64,000 nt of DNA from assembly GCF_019457595.1 (NCBI RefSeq), contig NZ_CP080419.1, positions 2,418,001 through 2,482,000 on the forward strand, read 5' to 3'. Position 1 is the stretch's first letter, and every line of letters starts with the position of its first letter. Shown here piece after piece: positions 9,864 through 18,508 of the stretch. Under the pieces are notes generated by a model. It was given only the letters and a program-made list of their open reading frames with translations, made no database searches and had not been told where the DNA came from. The translations under genes and the position numbers were made by a program. Origin of the DNA: Shewanella psychrotolerans (GTDB lineage Bacteria > Pseudomonadota > Gammaproteobacteria > Enterobacterales > Shewanellaceae).

Positions 9864-10760
9864 GTGTTTAAAAATATAAACTTACTTGTGACATTTGAAT
9901 GTGCGGCAAGACATCAAAGCTATAGCATAGCAGCTGAGGAGCTGTGTATATCTCAAGCAGCGGTTAGTCAGCAGATGCGACAATTAGAACAAGCACTTAA
10001 TACAAAGCTTTTCATCCGTAAAGCCAAACAAATGCTTCTCAGTCAACAAGGGCAAATTTTGTTTGATTCTTCCAAGAAAGCGCTAGGCATTATTAACCAA
10101 GGAATAAGCCAAATTCACCAAGAAGATATAGCAGGCGTGCTGACGGTTACTTCGACGCAAGCGTTTACTTCTTTTTGGCTAATGCCAAGGCTACAAAGCT
10201 TTGCTAAATTGCACCCTAGTATCCAGATTAGATTCCTTCCTTCTGCTGGCTTTGAAGACTTTAAGCGATCACAAATAGATTTAGCTATAAGATTTGGCAC
10301 TCAGATAAAAGAGAACACACCTAAAAATTTAATTTGTGAATACTTTGGCGAAGCCTCTGTTTACCCTATTTGCTCAGCTGAGTTAGCTAAGAGTCAAAAT
10401 CTAACTTTGCCTAACGACCTTCTTTCTACATGGTTAGTAACTTTAGAAAAACCCGGAGCATATGACTGGGGGACTTGGTTTAAAAGTCTCAATGTCACTG
10501 GCTATGACAAACATAAACAATGGACAAAAGTAAATAGCACAGATACGGCTCTAACAGCGGTATTAAATGGTCACGGAGTTACTTTGGCAGCACCTTATTT
10601 ATGCAAGCATCAACTTGACTCTGGTAAGCTGGTCATCCCATTTAACGTCCCTCATCCAGCAACTGTTAAGCGTTATATGGTTTACGACCAGAACTCAACT
10701 AGATTAAAAAGGTTAAAAGTATTTATGGAATGGTTAAAAGACGAAATGTCAGGGATGTAA
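9864..10760 (+). CDS. LysR-family transcriptional regulator (GcvA-like)
   Basis: The 298-residue protein has an N-terminal winged helix-turn-helix (about residues 1-60: SIAAEELCISQAAVSQQMRQLE) and a C-terminal periplasmic-binding-like sensor domain. The sequence style resembles GcvA/AmpR-type LysR proteins (LNTKLFIRKAKQMLLSQQG). It starts with GTG, with CGGAG 8 bases upstream. It is divergent from the PEP-mutase/methyltransferase pair with a 179-bp gap, the classic LysR arrangement, so it probably controls those genes. It is the last gene of the nth insert. Confidence 0.93.
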   Translation: MFKNINLLVTFECAARHQSYSIAAEELCISQAAVSQQMRQLEQALNTKLFIRKAKQMLLSQQGQILFDSSKKALGIINQGISQIHQEDIAGVLTVTSTQAFTSFWLMPRLQSFAKLHPSIQIRFLPSAGFEDFKRSQIDLAIRFGTQIKENTPKNLICEYFGEASVYPICSAELAKSQNLTLPNDLLSTWLVTLEKPGAYDWGTWFKSLNVTGYDKHKQWTKVNSTDTALTAVLNGHGVTLAAPYLCKHQLDSGKLVIPFNVPHPATVKRYMVYDQNSTRLKRLKVFMEWLKDEMSGM

Positions 10761-10831
10761 CATTTAATTAAAATAAAAACTGATTGCTTTTATCACTTTC
10801 TAGTACAAAGCACTATCTACTTTTGTTATCT

Positions 10832-11086
10832 TTTGGCTGGCCCACCATCGCCGTCGACACCCATATTTTTCGTGTCGCCAACCGCACCAAATTTGCCATG
10901 GGCAAAAATGTGGATCAGGTTGAGCAGAAGATGTTAAAGGTAGTGCCAGCTGAATTCAAAGTTGATGTGCATCATTGGTTTATTTTACATGGACGCTACA
11001 CCTGCTTAGCCCGTAAACCTAGATGTGGTAGCTGTTTAATCGAAGAACTCTGTGAGTTTAAAGAGAAGGTTTACCCCGACGAATAG
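10832..11086 (+). pseudogene. nth: Displaced 3' fragment of the native nth
   Basis: The first 167 bp are identical to 8012-8178. After 10998 the sequence diverges and codes for a second Nth tail with its own intact Cys cluster (CLARKPRCGSCLIEELC), ending EKVYPDE. The segment lacks the helix-hairpin-helix and catalytic Lys120, so it cannot be a working glycosylase. The frame stays open upstream to 10784, but those residues are unrelated to Nth. It is most likely the original end of the chromosomal gene, left behind by the insertion, and is followed by a strong terminator. Confidence 0.93.
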
Positions 11087-11108
11087 CCATTGCTCAGAAA
11101 CAATAAAT

Positions 11109-11137
11109 AAAAAGCCGCTACTGCGGCTTTTTATTTT
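11109..11137 (+). terminator. Rho-independent terminator of the original rsx-nth operon
   Basis: A stem AAAGCCGC/GCGGCTTT (11111-11118 with 11123-11130), a four-base loop and a T-rich tail sit just after the nth fragment stop. The flanking A and T runs make it usable from the opposite strand for the small gene at 11142-11225. Confidence 0.85.
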
Positions 11138-11141
11138 ACAT

Positions 11142-11225
11142 TTAGAACATACAAACAAAGAATACAGATAGACCTAAAGCAACAATCACAGTGATCCCAA
11201 GTGCCATTTTTAATTCAGTAACCAT
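11142..11225 (-). CDS. 27-residue YnhF-like small membrane protein
   Basis: A short minus-strand frame codes for 27 residues: a start of MVTELKMALG, then a single hydrophobic helix rich in Val, Leu and Phe, ending CMF. AAGGAGT stands 6 bases before the ATG, one of the best ribosome-binding sites in the window. The pattern (M-x-T-acidic-LK, then L, then a helix with IV and LGL) resembles the 29-residue E. coli stress-related membrane peptide YnhF from memory; no alignment was run. It is convergent with nth and shares its terminator region. Confidence 0.65.
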   Translation of the reverse strand: MVTELKMALGITVIVALGLSVFFVCMF

Positions 11226-11561
11226 AGTTATACTCCTTAATTATTTAATCCCATTATCCTGACCCTTACTATTTACACCAAAGATTTAGCCTAAATATGT
11301 GACACCAGTCATAGGCTATTGCTAACCAATATGAGAGGAGCTGAAGATCCAAGATAAATTACATTAACCAATAGGATAATGCGTTCTCAATCGTCTAGCT
11401 TTATCTTAATCGTTACCTTTAATAATAATCTGTATAAGTCTGCCTATTTAGGCCACAGAGGACAAGGCAAGCCCTGATTTATTGCTGCAAAGCATGTATG
11501 CTCATTACGCTTAGATTATTGTTATAATAGTCAATCTCCTAACACTAAACTAGAGGTCTTC
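11226..11561. other. Intergenic region between the small membrane gene and gloA
   Basis: 336 bp, AT-rich, with no further convincing gene. It holds the promoter region of the divergent small gene and of gloA. No clear operator is seen; the stretch just before gloA (AGAGGTC about 10 bases before the ATG) supplies the ribosome-binding site. Confidence 0.5.
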
Positions 11562-11972
11562 ATGGCACAACTTCTACATACCATGCTTAGAGTCGGTAAC
11601 CTTGATCGTAGTATCCATTTTTATACTGAAATTCTTGGTATGAAACTACTCAGGAAATCAGAAAACTCAGAATACCGTTACACCTTGGCCTTTGTCGGTT
11701 TCGATGAAGAGTCTACTGGTTCAGCAGTGGTCGAATTAACCTACAACTGGGATACCGACAAGTATGATCTCGGAACAGGCTTTGGCCACCTAGCCATTGG
11801 CGAAGCCGATATCTATAGCCGCTGCGCCGCCATTGAAGCCGCTGGCGGCAAGGTGACACGCCAACCTGGACCTGTTGCCGGTGGTACCACAGAGATTGCC
11901 TTTGTCGAAGATCCTGACGGTTATAAGATTGAATTCATTCAGATGAAATCAGCCCAGCAAGGCTTAGGCTAA
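11562..11972 (+). CDS. gloA: Lactoylglutathione lyase (glyoxalase I)
   Basis: The 136-residue enzyme converts the methylglyoxal-glutathione hemithioacetal to S-lactoylglutathione. Family metal ligands are visible: His6 ([11 protein letters not shown]), the Glu in VVELTYNW, the His in FGHLAIG, and the Glu near the end in KIEFIQ. Length is that of the short bacterial Ni-type enzyme. It is a single gene, convergent with the TonB-dependent receptor; both share the palindromic terminator after it. Confidence 0.96.
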   Translation: MAQLLHTMLRVGNLDRSIHFYTEILGMKLLRKSENSEYRYTLAFVGFDEESTGSAVVELTYNWDTDKYDLGTGFGHLAIGEADIYSRCAAIEAAGGKVTRQPGPVAGGTTEIAFVEDPDGYKIEFIQMKSAQQGLG

Positions 11973-11990
11973 TACATAAGCTAAGCATAA

Positions 11991-12014
11991 AAAAAGCGCC
12001 CTAGGGCGCTTTTT
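11991..12014. terminator. Bidirectional terminator between gloA and the TonB-dependent receptor
   Basis: A perfect 24-bp palindrome with A5 at one end and T5 at the other around GCGCCCTAGGGCGC. It can end transcription from both convergent genes. Confidence 0.9.
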
Positions 12015-12030
12015 ACATTCAGTCTATCGA

Positions 12031-14541
12031 TTAGAACTTAACAGTGATTCCACCATAGATTTGACGACCAATTGTGTCGTAAACCTCTGGTACGGTACCA
12101 GCTTCGTTACCACTTGCTACCATTACAGGCTTCTCATCGGTGAAATTCTTCAGGCCGAGGCTGGCCGTAATGCTATCGTTGATGTGGTACATACCCGAGA
12201 TATTGTGATACAAGATTGAATCAACGTTATCACCATAGTTGATATCATCCATCTCACCGATATAACGGTTAGAGTACATCAGGCTCCAGTCACCCTGTCC
12301 AGCTTTCACGCTAAAGTTATTCTTCACCTTAGCGTAACCACCAAACATGCCGCCGATAGTGCCTGTGTAATCGATACCATCCTGTTCAAATTTAACCAGG
12401 TAGGTCAAGTCGTTGCTAATGCTCCAATCTAAACCTAAGCCTTCGAAACGATAAGCCAGGTTAAAGTCGACACCGCTGGTGTCTTGATAACCCACGTTAG
12501 TCAGCGGGTTGGTCAGGTTCTCAAGATTTCCATCTGGCGTGATGCCAAAGGTCTCACAAGCTGAGGTATCGCCTCCATGACAGGCGTTAAGCCCCGCCTG
12601 AACATCCAGACGCGAGATAGCATCAGTGATCTTGAAACGCCAGTAGTCCAACGTTAGTGACATACCATCGATATAGCTAGGAGAGTAAACCAGACCTGCT
12701 GTGTAAGACTCTGATGATTCGGCCTTCAGGTCTGCATCTGAGGTGTAGTTCACTAAAATCTGTGGATCTTGCTCGTTACCCCATGGATCATCTAGGTAAT
12801 CGAAAGATCCTACGTTACCGCCAAACAATTCACTGACGTTAGGTGCTCGGAAGCCAGTAGCAGCAACAGCCCGTAGCATCAGATCGTTGGTTGCTTCATA
12901 GGTTAGACCTATCTTCCAAGTCGACGCATTACCAAAGGTTGAATAATCATCGAAACGCAGCGCAAATTCACCTGTTAGTTTGTCGGTAAACGGTACACTT
13001 ACCTCTTGGTAAACAGAGAAGACGCTGTAGCTACCGTCAGTTGGATCTTGCTGGGCAGCGGTACCTTCACCAGCAACAATCACTGCATCTGGATTGTAAT
13101 AACCGCTGTCGTGACGATATTCTGCGCCGATCGCATAAGCCACTGGGCCCGCGTCCAAATCAAACGCTTCACCACTGATCACACCTGAAACGATGTGTTG
13201 CTCGTTACCGCCGGTTGTATTTTCTAAGTAGCTAATGTCATTGATGACATCTTGCGACAGTGGGTCACCGCTAAACCAAGCATCCTGGTTATCATAAACA
13301 GACTGTGCCATGTTTTTAGCGTTGATTGAGTTGTGTACCCAAGTTTTCGCCTTGTTCTTACCATAGGTGTAAGCCACATCCCACTGAATACCCGTGTGAA
13401 CATCCAACTCGCCGGCTAAGCCTGCTGAGACACGCAGAGTATCAGTGTCTTGCTCATAGATACGATTACCCGCATCATTGGTTCTTCTACGGTACTCAAC
13501 GCGGTCCTGATCGTCTGGCGTAATTCCGCCAGCAAGCATGGCATCAGTTAAGGTAATGCAGTTACCTGTTGAGCTAGGTGTACATACATCTAACATTACA
13601 GAAGCGGGCTGGGCCGCCATCATCTGCTCAGATTTACGCTTGGTATAAAGAATGTCACCGGTAAAGACGATGTCATTTGCAAACTCTTGGGTGGCATTAG
13701 CAAAGAAGCTGTAACGCTCGTTGGGTGTCTGTAGCCAGCTGTCCTGGGTATAGTCGTAACCTTCGGTGCGATCGACCCAGTTACCGTTTTCATCTTGTAC
13801 CTTACCGCCTAAAGTACCTGTAGGAATATAGCTACTAGACCCCTTCTCTACCCAATCGCGATCTCTTTGCATGACGCCACCACGATCTGAGTAAGCCACA
13901 CCAAAGGTATAGTTACCACCATCGGTATTAAAACCGTATAGCGCACTGATCTCAGCATTTTCACCATCACCCTTATCGGTTGCGCCGCCGTTAATATCGA
14001 GCTGGAAACCTTCGAAGTCTTTCTTGGTGATGATGTTCACTACACCAGCAATGGCATCAGAACCATAAACCGCCGAGGCACCATCTTTTAAGATCTCAAC
14101 ACGGGCAATCATGGCAACTGGAATGGTGTTTAAGTCTACAGCGCTATCAGCACCCGAACCAGAGTTAACCATACGGCGACCATTTAACAGTACCAAGGTA
14201 CGGCTAGCGCCCATACCACGCAGGTCTACCTGGGCAACACCATCGGCACCATTGTTGGTCGTAGAGCCTGCAGCCATACCCGCCATGGCTGGTTGAGCTT
14301 GCAGGATCTCGTCAACCGAGTTGTAGCCTTCGGCGCGAATCGCACTGGCATCAATAACGGTAACGGGTGAGGCTGTTTCCATATCCTGACGTTGAATGCG
14401 CGAACCTGTCACGGCAATACGTTCGAAAGAGGCGCTTTCTTCGGCAGCAACCACATTATTGCTAACAATAAATCCACTGGTTGATACTGAAGCAATTAAT
14501 CCCAGTTTAATCGCAGAGGCCAATTTGGTTGTTCTTATCAT
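12031..14541 (-). CDS. TonB-dependent outer-membrane receptor
   Basis: The 836-residue protein begins with a signal peptide (charged start, hydrophobic stretch to about residue 32, cut near VVAAEE). A plug domain follows (about 45-165) with the typical DLRGMGASRTLVLLNGRRM and KDGASAVYGSDAIAGVVNI segments. The rest is a beta-barrel ending in phenylalanine (GGITVKF), the outer-membrane sorting signal. The barrel contains few cysteines (CTPSSTGNC; CHGGDTSACETFG). This Shewanella/Alteromonas-type receptor family takes up carbohydrates, peptides or siderophores; the ligand cannot be told here and no substrate genes are adjacent. It is probably monocistronic. Confidence 0.95.
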   Translation of the reverse strand: MIRTTKLASAIKLGLIASVSTSGFIVSNNVVAAEESASFERIAVTGSRIQRQDMETASPVTVIDASAIRAEGYNSVDEILQAQPAMAGMAAGSTTNNGADGVAQVDLRGMGASRTLVLLNGRRMVNSGSGADSAVDLNTIPVAMIARVEILKDGASAVYGSDAIAGVVNIITKKDFEGFQLDINGGATDKGDGENAEISALYGFNTDGGNYTFGVAYSDRGGVMQRDRDWVEKGSSSYIPTGTLGGKVQDENGNWVDRTEGYDYTQDSWLQTPNERYSFFANATQEFANDIVFTGDILYTKRKSEQMMAAQPASVMLDVCTPSSTGNCITLTDAMLAGGITPDDQDRVEYRRRTNDAGNRIYEQDTDTLRVSAGLAGELDVHTGIQWDVAYTYGKNKAKTWVHNSINAKNMAQSVYDNQDAWFSGDPLSQDVINDISYLENTTGGNEQHIVSGVISGEAFDLDAGPVAYAIGAEYRHDSGYYNPDAVIVAGEGTAAQQDPTDGSYSVFSVYQEVSVPFTDKLTGEFALRFDDYSTFGNASTWKIGLTYEATNDLMLRAVAATGFRAPNVSELFGGNVGSFDYLDDPWGNEQDPQILVNYTSDADLKAESSESYTAGLVYSPSYIDGMSLTLDYWRFKITDAISRLDVQAGLNACHGGDTSACETFGITPDGNLENLTNPLTNVGYQDTSGVDFNLAYRFEGLGLDWSISNDLTYLVKFEQDGIDYTGTIGGMFGGYAKVKNNFSVKAGQGDWSLMYSNRYIGEMDDINYGDNVDSILYHNISGMYHINDSITASLGLKNFTDEKPVMVASGNEAGTVPEVYDTIGRQIYGGITVKF

Positions 14542-14827
14542 GCTAGTGAAACTCCCTAATTATCTAATTCTTATTACACGCCTTATTTTATGGCGTTACA
14601 TTCGATACTGTAGTTTCACTTACGCTTCGTCAATCCACCAAAAAATTAACAACTCACGCCACACTGTTCATCTTTTGTTGCCCCTATGTTTTTTATATCA
14701 ACAGCCTCAACCAAGAAAGCGCTTATATTATTTAAGTTAAGATGATTGAACTAACAAAATAGTATTTTGCCAGTGATTACGACTGCAGCAGTTGAAACAT
14801 GGGCGCAACAAGCACAATATCAATTTA

Positions 14828-14843
14828 TGTGACACAGATCACA
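14828..14843. promoter_or_regulatory. CRP-cAMP binding site upstream of the TonB-dependent receptor
   Basis: TGTGACACAGATCACA is a perfect TGTGA-N6-TCACA site with AT-rich flanks. It is centred about 295 bp upstream of the receptor start codon, so the transcript would need a long leader or a distal promoter. It suggests catabolite-type control of the receptor. Confidence 0.75.
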
Positions 14844-15470
14844 TTAACCATCAAGATATTAGGGTTGGTAAACCGCTTTAAGTGAATATTTATTTGACCA
14901 AAATCTCCCTCAAAACACCGGCAAAACAAAAAAACACTTATGCAACAATTGTTTATACATGTATCATACCAACACATTGGCGACCCTTAAATGCATAAAA
15001 TCAACATTTGTATCACACTGTGATTATCAACAACTCATATCCGTACAAGTCAAAACTTACCCGTCTTTATGATTAAATTAATCTTTAAACTAAAAATAAT
15101 GCTATTAAATAAACGTAGATACATTATTAATTTTTGAATGACGATAAATTTTATAAGAATTTTGTTTGCATATTGATAATTAGATAATTCAGCCAAAAAT
15201 CAATATCAATTAACAACGTAAACATGAAAGGAATAAATCTATTTATCCATCATTTAAAACGGTCATAATTAATAATGAAAAATAAATAAAATAGCTATAG
15301 GGTAAATAGAGACACTTGTAGAGTGATTCGACACAGGCAATTTATCTTAAAGCACGGCCAACAGACTAAGAACTATCAAGCCCTAATATGAAAGTGCTAA
15401 ATAACAAATAGTAAAATAGGAGAGATAATTGAGTCGTACTGAGCATCACGTCTCATAGCGGAATTTTATA

Positions 15471-15497
15471 GCTCAAGCTAAGGCTATTAGCTTGAGC
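15471..15497 (-). terminator. Hairpin downstream of ruvB
   Basis: A 10-bp perfect stem (15471-15480 with 15488-15497, GCTCAAGCTA/TAGCTTGAGC) lies 16 bp after the ruvB stop. The following bases on the minus strand are only weakly T-rich, so it may be a terminator or a 3' stabilising hairpin. Confidence 0.6.
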
Positions 15498-15512
15498 GAT
15501 GGAAAATGTGTC

Positions 15513-16529
15513 CTATGACTCAGGTTTGATTAAGTTAAAATGTTGATAGGCTCTTGGAGTGGCTATTCGTCCTCTGGGCGTACGCTGTATAAAGCCCTGC
15601 TGAATAAGGAACGGTTCTAACACATCTTCAATGGTTTCACGCTCTTCACCTATCGCCGCGGCTAAGTTATCGAGCCCTACAGGGCCGCCCATAAACTTAT
15701 CTATTATGGCTAACAATAATTTACGGTCCATGTAATCGAAGCCTTCCACATCCACATCGAGCAGATCTAACGCGCTCTCCGCTACCGCTTTAGTGATTTC
15801 ACCATCATGTTTAACTTCGGCGTAATCTCGAACACGTCTTAGTAAGCGATTGGCGATACGCGGAGTGCCCCTTGAACGCCGGGCAACTTCCATCGCGCCA
15901 ACATCGTCAATAGGCAACCCTAATACGTTTGCCGACCGCGTCACTATGGTACTGAGATCGGTAACGTTATAGAATTCGAGACGTAGCGGAATACCAAATC
16001 TCGCTCGCAACGGCGAGGTCAAGGCACCAGCTCTGGTGGTCGCACCAATAAGGGTAAACGGTGGAAGCTCTAACTTTATAGACCGCGCAGCAGGACCTTC
16101 ACCTATCATTATATCGAGTTGATAATCTTCCATCGCAGGATAAAGAATTTCTTCAACGACAGGACTGAGCCTGTGGATCTCATCGATAAACAGCACATCC
16201 CCTTCTTCGAGATTAGTCAGCAATGCAGCTAAATCACCCGCTTTTTCAAGTACAGGCCCTGAAGTGGACTTAATATTCACGCCCATTTCATTTGCAACAA
16301 TCATCGCAAGTGTGGTTTTACCTAGGCCAGGGGGGCCATAAATCAACATGTGATCTAATGCTTCACCACGCTTTTGCGCAGCTTCGATAAATACCTTAAG
16401 TTGGGCGCGAGTATCATCTTGACCCGTATACTCGTCGAGTAACTTGGGTCGCATCGCTCTATCTACCTGCTCATCGCGCTCCTCAATACCTTGAGGCTGC
16501 GCGTGAATTAACCTATCGGCTTCTATCAT
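15513..16529 (-). CDS. ruvB: Holliday junction branch-migration ATPase RuvB
   Basis: The 338-residue AAA+ motor drives branch migration with RuvA. Walker A is GPPGLGKTT, Walker B LFIDEIHR, sensor/arginine-finger region [18 protein letters not shown], and a C-terminal winged helix ends in [16 protein letters not shown]. It is last in aspS-yebC-ruvC-ruvA-ruvB on the minus strand, 18 bp after ruvA. No LexA site was seen in front of ruvA or ruvB, so SOS control is not evident here. Confidence 0.98.
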   Translation of the reverse strand: MIEADRLIHAQPQGIEERDEQVDRAMRPKLLDEYTGQDDTRAQLKVFIEAAQKRGEALDHMLIYGPPGLGKTTLAMIVANEMGVNIKSTSGPVLEKAGDLAALLTNLEEGDVLFIDEIHRLSPVVEEILYPAMEDYQLDIMIGEGPAARSIKLELPPFTLIGATTRAGALTSPLRARFGIPLRLEFYNVTDLSTIVTRSANVLGLPIDDVGAMEVARRSRGTPRIANRLLRRVRDYAEVKHDGEITKAVAESALDLLDVDVEGFDYMDRKLLLAIIDKFMGGPVGLDNLAAAIGEERETIEDVLEPFLIQQGFIQRTPRGRIATPRAYQHFNLIKPES

Positions 16530-16547
16530 CTAATCCTCATTGTCACG

Positions 16548-17165
16548 CTACAACATCGATTTTAATGCTGCTTTAATCAAGGTCTCTGAGTCCATACCAT
16601 CTTGGTAAGCGGCAGAAACAGACTTGCTTGCTTGTGCAGGTTTATACCCTAAGGTTAACAGCGCTGCAATCGCGTCCTCTTCAGCACTATTAACTTGAAT
16701 AGCTGGCTTGTAATTTGACTGCAATACAAATTCACGCTCTGAGCCATGAGAAGCCTCCATGAGGCTTTTCAATTTATCGCGCATCTCAACCAGCAAACGT
16801 TCTGCGGTCTTTTTCCCCACTCCGGGCAGTTTCACCAAAGTGGCAATATCATCATGTTCGACGCATTTAACAAACTCGGCGGCAGTCATCCCCGAGAGTA
16901 TAGTTAACGCGAGTTTGGGCCCGACGCCGTTGGCTTTAATTAACAAACGAAATAGTGCACGCTCTTGCTTGGTGACAAATCCATACAGTAATTGAGCATC
17001 TTCTCGAACAACAAAATGAGTATAAATAACCGCTTCTTGGTTAAGGTCGGGTAATTCATAAAAACTGGTTAATGGCATCTGTAACTCATAACCGACACCA
17101 CTTACGTCGATGAGTATCTCAGGCGCTTGCTTCTCTACCAATAAACCACGTAGACGACCAATCAT
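16548..17165 (-). CDS. ruvA: Holliday junction DNA-binding protein RuvA
   Basis: 205 residues with an N-terminal OB-fold ([12 protein letters not shown]), tandem helix-hairpin-helix motifs (including [13 protein letters not shown]) and the C-terminal domain that contacts RuvB ([16 protein letters not shown]). It overlaps ruvC by 4 bp, so the two are translationally coupled. It forms the tetramer that holds the four-way junction for RuvB and RuvC. Confidence 0.98.
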   Translation of the reverse strand: MIGRLRGLLVEKQAPEILIDVSGVGYELQMPLTSFYELPDLNQEAVIYTHFVVREDAQLLYGFVTKQERALFRLLIKANGVGPKLALTILSGMTAAEFVKCVEHDDIATLVKLPGVGKKTAERLLVEMRDKLKSLMEASHGSEREFVLQSNYKPAIQVNSAEEDAIAALLTLGYKPAQASKSVSAAYQDGMDSETLIKAALKSML

Positions 17166-17683
17166 CTGTACCTTCCATATGTTCTTGAACTTGCTTTACC
17201 ACCTAGAGCGATCAGGCTTTGATAAGTATGAAAATGACACACTGCAACCCCTAATGCATCGGCGGCATCGGCTTGGGGCGCGGCTGGCAACTTTAATATC
17301 TGCTGGATCATATGTTGAACCTGGGATTTCTGTGCTCGACCAGTGCCGACAACCGCGCTCTTAATTTGGGTTGCTGAATATTCTGCCACAGGAAGATCCG
17401 CATTGGTCGCGGCAACAATTGCCGCTCCCCGTGCCTGACCCAATTTAAGTGCCGAATCGGCATTCTTAGCCATAAAGACGCGTTCAATGGCAAATTCATC
17501 GGGTTGATATTGACGGATGATCTCACTTATTCCATCAAAGATAATCTTTAGACGTGAAGGTAAATCATCGGCTTGAGTGCGTATACAGCCACTTCCAAGG
17601 TAGATTTGCTGCCGACCTTGGCATTTGATCACCCCATAGCCAGTGATCCGCGAGCCTGGGTCAACGCCTAATATAATCGGCAT
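17162..17683 (-). CDS. ruvC: Crossover junction endodeoxyribonuclease RuvC
   Basis: The 173-residue resolvase has an RNase H-like fold. Catalytic acidic residues are in [12 protein letters not shown] (start), ERVFMAKN (middle) and [12 protein letters not shown] (end). It cuts Holliday junctions symmetrically after RuvAB migration. It sits 15 bp after yebC, in the conserved aspS-yebC-ruvC order. Confidence 0.98.
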   Translation of the reverse strand: MPIILGVDPGSRITGYGVIKCQGRQQIYLGSGCIRTQADDLPSRLKIIFDGISEIIRQYQPDEFAIERVFMAKNADSALKLGQARGAAIVAATNADLPVAEYSATQIKSAVVGTGRAQKSQVQHMIQQILKLPAAPQADAADALGVAVCHFHTYQSLIALGGKASSRTYGRYR

Positions 17684-17698
17684 GCAATATCCAACAAG

Positions 17699-18445
17699 TT
17701 ACTCTAGCTCCTGCATGATTTCATCAGAGATCTCGGCATTATGATAAACCTCTTGTACATCATCGTGATCTTCAAGGTTATCAATCAAACGTAAAAATTT
17801 AGGAGCAGTGTCTGCATCCAAGTCAGCTTTAGTCGATGGTACCATGGTCACTTCAGCATTAATCGCTTCAATGCCTATCGCATCTAACGCATCTTTTACC
17901 GCGCCAAAATCTTCCGGCGTGGTGTAGACATCAATTGATGTGTCATCGTTAACGACAACATCGTCAGCCCCCGCTTCAAGGGCCGCATCCATGATGGTAT
18001 CTTCATCGCTGCCTTCAGCGTAAGAGATGACGCCGCGTTTATCAAACAGGTAAGCGACCGACCCATCAGTGCCCAAATTGCCGCCTGATTTGCTAAAAGC
18101 ATTACGTACACCCGATACCGTGCGATTACGATTATCGGTCATGGTTTCCACCATCACCGCAGTGCCGCCAGGCCCGTAACCTTCATACATGATAGTTTCG
18201 AGCACTTGGCCGTCTAACTCTCCGGCACCACGCTTAATGGCGCGCTCCACGGTATCGCGAGTCATGTTATTAGACAACGCTTTATCTATTGCAGCACGAA
18301 GTCTTGGATTTGAATCAGGATCTGAACCACCTTCTCTGGCGGCAACCGTCAATTCGCGGATAAATTTAGTGAACAGTTTTCCGCGTTTCGCATCTTGAGC
18401 GGCTTTGCGGTGTTTGATATTGGCCCATTTACTGTGACCTGCCAT
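17699..18445 (-). CDS. yebC: YebC/PmpR (TACO1) family protein
   Basis: The 248-residue protein has the invariant N-terminus [26 protein letters not shown] sequence and the acidic C-terminal domains of the family. Members were annotated as transcriptional regulators, and TACO1 relatives act in translation of proline-rich stretches; which applies here cannot be told from sequence. It follows aspS across a hairpin and precedes ruvC, a common gammaproteobacterial arrangement. AAGGAG lies 7 bases before the start. Confidence 0.97.
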   Translation of the reverse strand: MAGHSKWANIKHRKAAQDAKRGKLFTKFIRELTVAAREGGSDPDSNPRLRAAIDKALSNNMTRDTVERAIKRGAGELDGQVLETIMYEGYGPGGTAVMVETMTDNRNRTVSGVRNAFSKSGGNLGTDGSVAYLFDKRGVISYAEGSDEDTIMDAALEAGADDVVVNDDTSIDVYTTPEDFGAVKDALDAIGIEAINAEVTMVPSTKADLDADTAPKFLRLIDNLEDHDDVQEVYHNAEISDEIMQELE

Positions 18446-18473
18446 AAATGACTCCTTATTCGAGAATTCCTCG

Positions 18474-18502
18474 AAAAAGCCGAGCTTTCGCTCGGCCTTT
18501 TT
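18474..18502 (-). terminator. Terminator or attenuator between aspS and yebC
   Basis: A 7-bp GC stem GCCGAGC/GCTCGGC with a TTTC loop, extended by A and T runs on either side, lies between the aspS stop and the yebC start. On the minus strand the stem is followed by CTTTTTC. It probably reduces read-through from aspS into yebC-ruvCAB. Confidence 0.8.
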
Positions 18503-18508
18503 ACTACT

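Larger units (their letters stand above)
8179..10998. mobile_element. 2,820-bp insertion at nth carrying a replacement nth end and three cargo genes
   Basis: Seen: native nth continues into a divergent nth tail with its own terminator, then a methyltransferase gene, a PEP-mutase-family gene, a LysR gene, then a second copy of the 167-bp nth segment and the displaced native tail. This is the arrangement left by single-crossover integration of a circle, or by a site-specific element that restores its target gene. No integrase, transposase or terminal inverted repeat is present inside. The cargo reads as more AT-rich than the rsx genes. The mobile nature is inferred from the duplication; the precise crossover point within the repeat cannot be placed. 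Confidence 0.75.
14542..15512. other. 971-bp AT-rich non-coding region upstream of the receptor
   Basis: No open reading frame with coding character is seen on either strand. The sequence is strongly AT-rich with many A and T tracts. It contains a CRP site (14828-14843) and, near the ruvB end, a hairpin. The rest is unexplained; a long leader or unrecognised small RNA is possible, but no structure could be supported by eye. Confidence 0.6.

Noticed and set aside
8012..10998. Tyrosine-recombinase integrative element with att sites
   Set aside because: The repeats are placed like att sites, but no integrase or excisionase is encoded and 167 bp is long for a core. Homologous integration of a circle explains it equally well, so no specific element class is claimed.
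10784..11086. A 100-residue frame that could be taken as a second endonuclease III
   Set aside because: The first 16 residues are unrelated to Nth, and the helix-hairpin-helix with the catalytic lysine is missing. It is the displaced 3' end of nth.
14995..15030. Palindrome ATCACACTGTGAT as a second CRP site
   Set aside because: The half-sites are in the wrong order and spacing for CRP (TCACA before TGTGA), so it is not a match.
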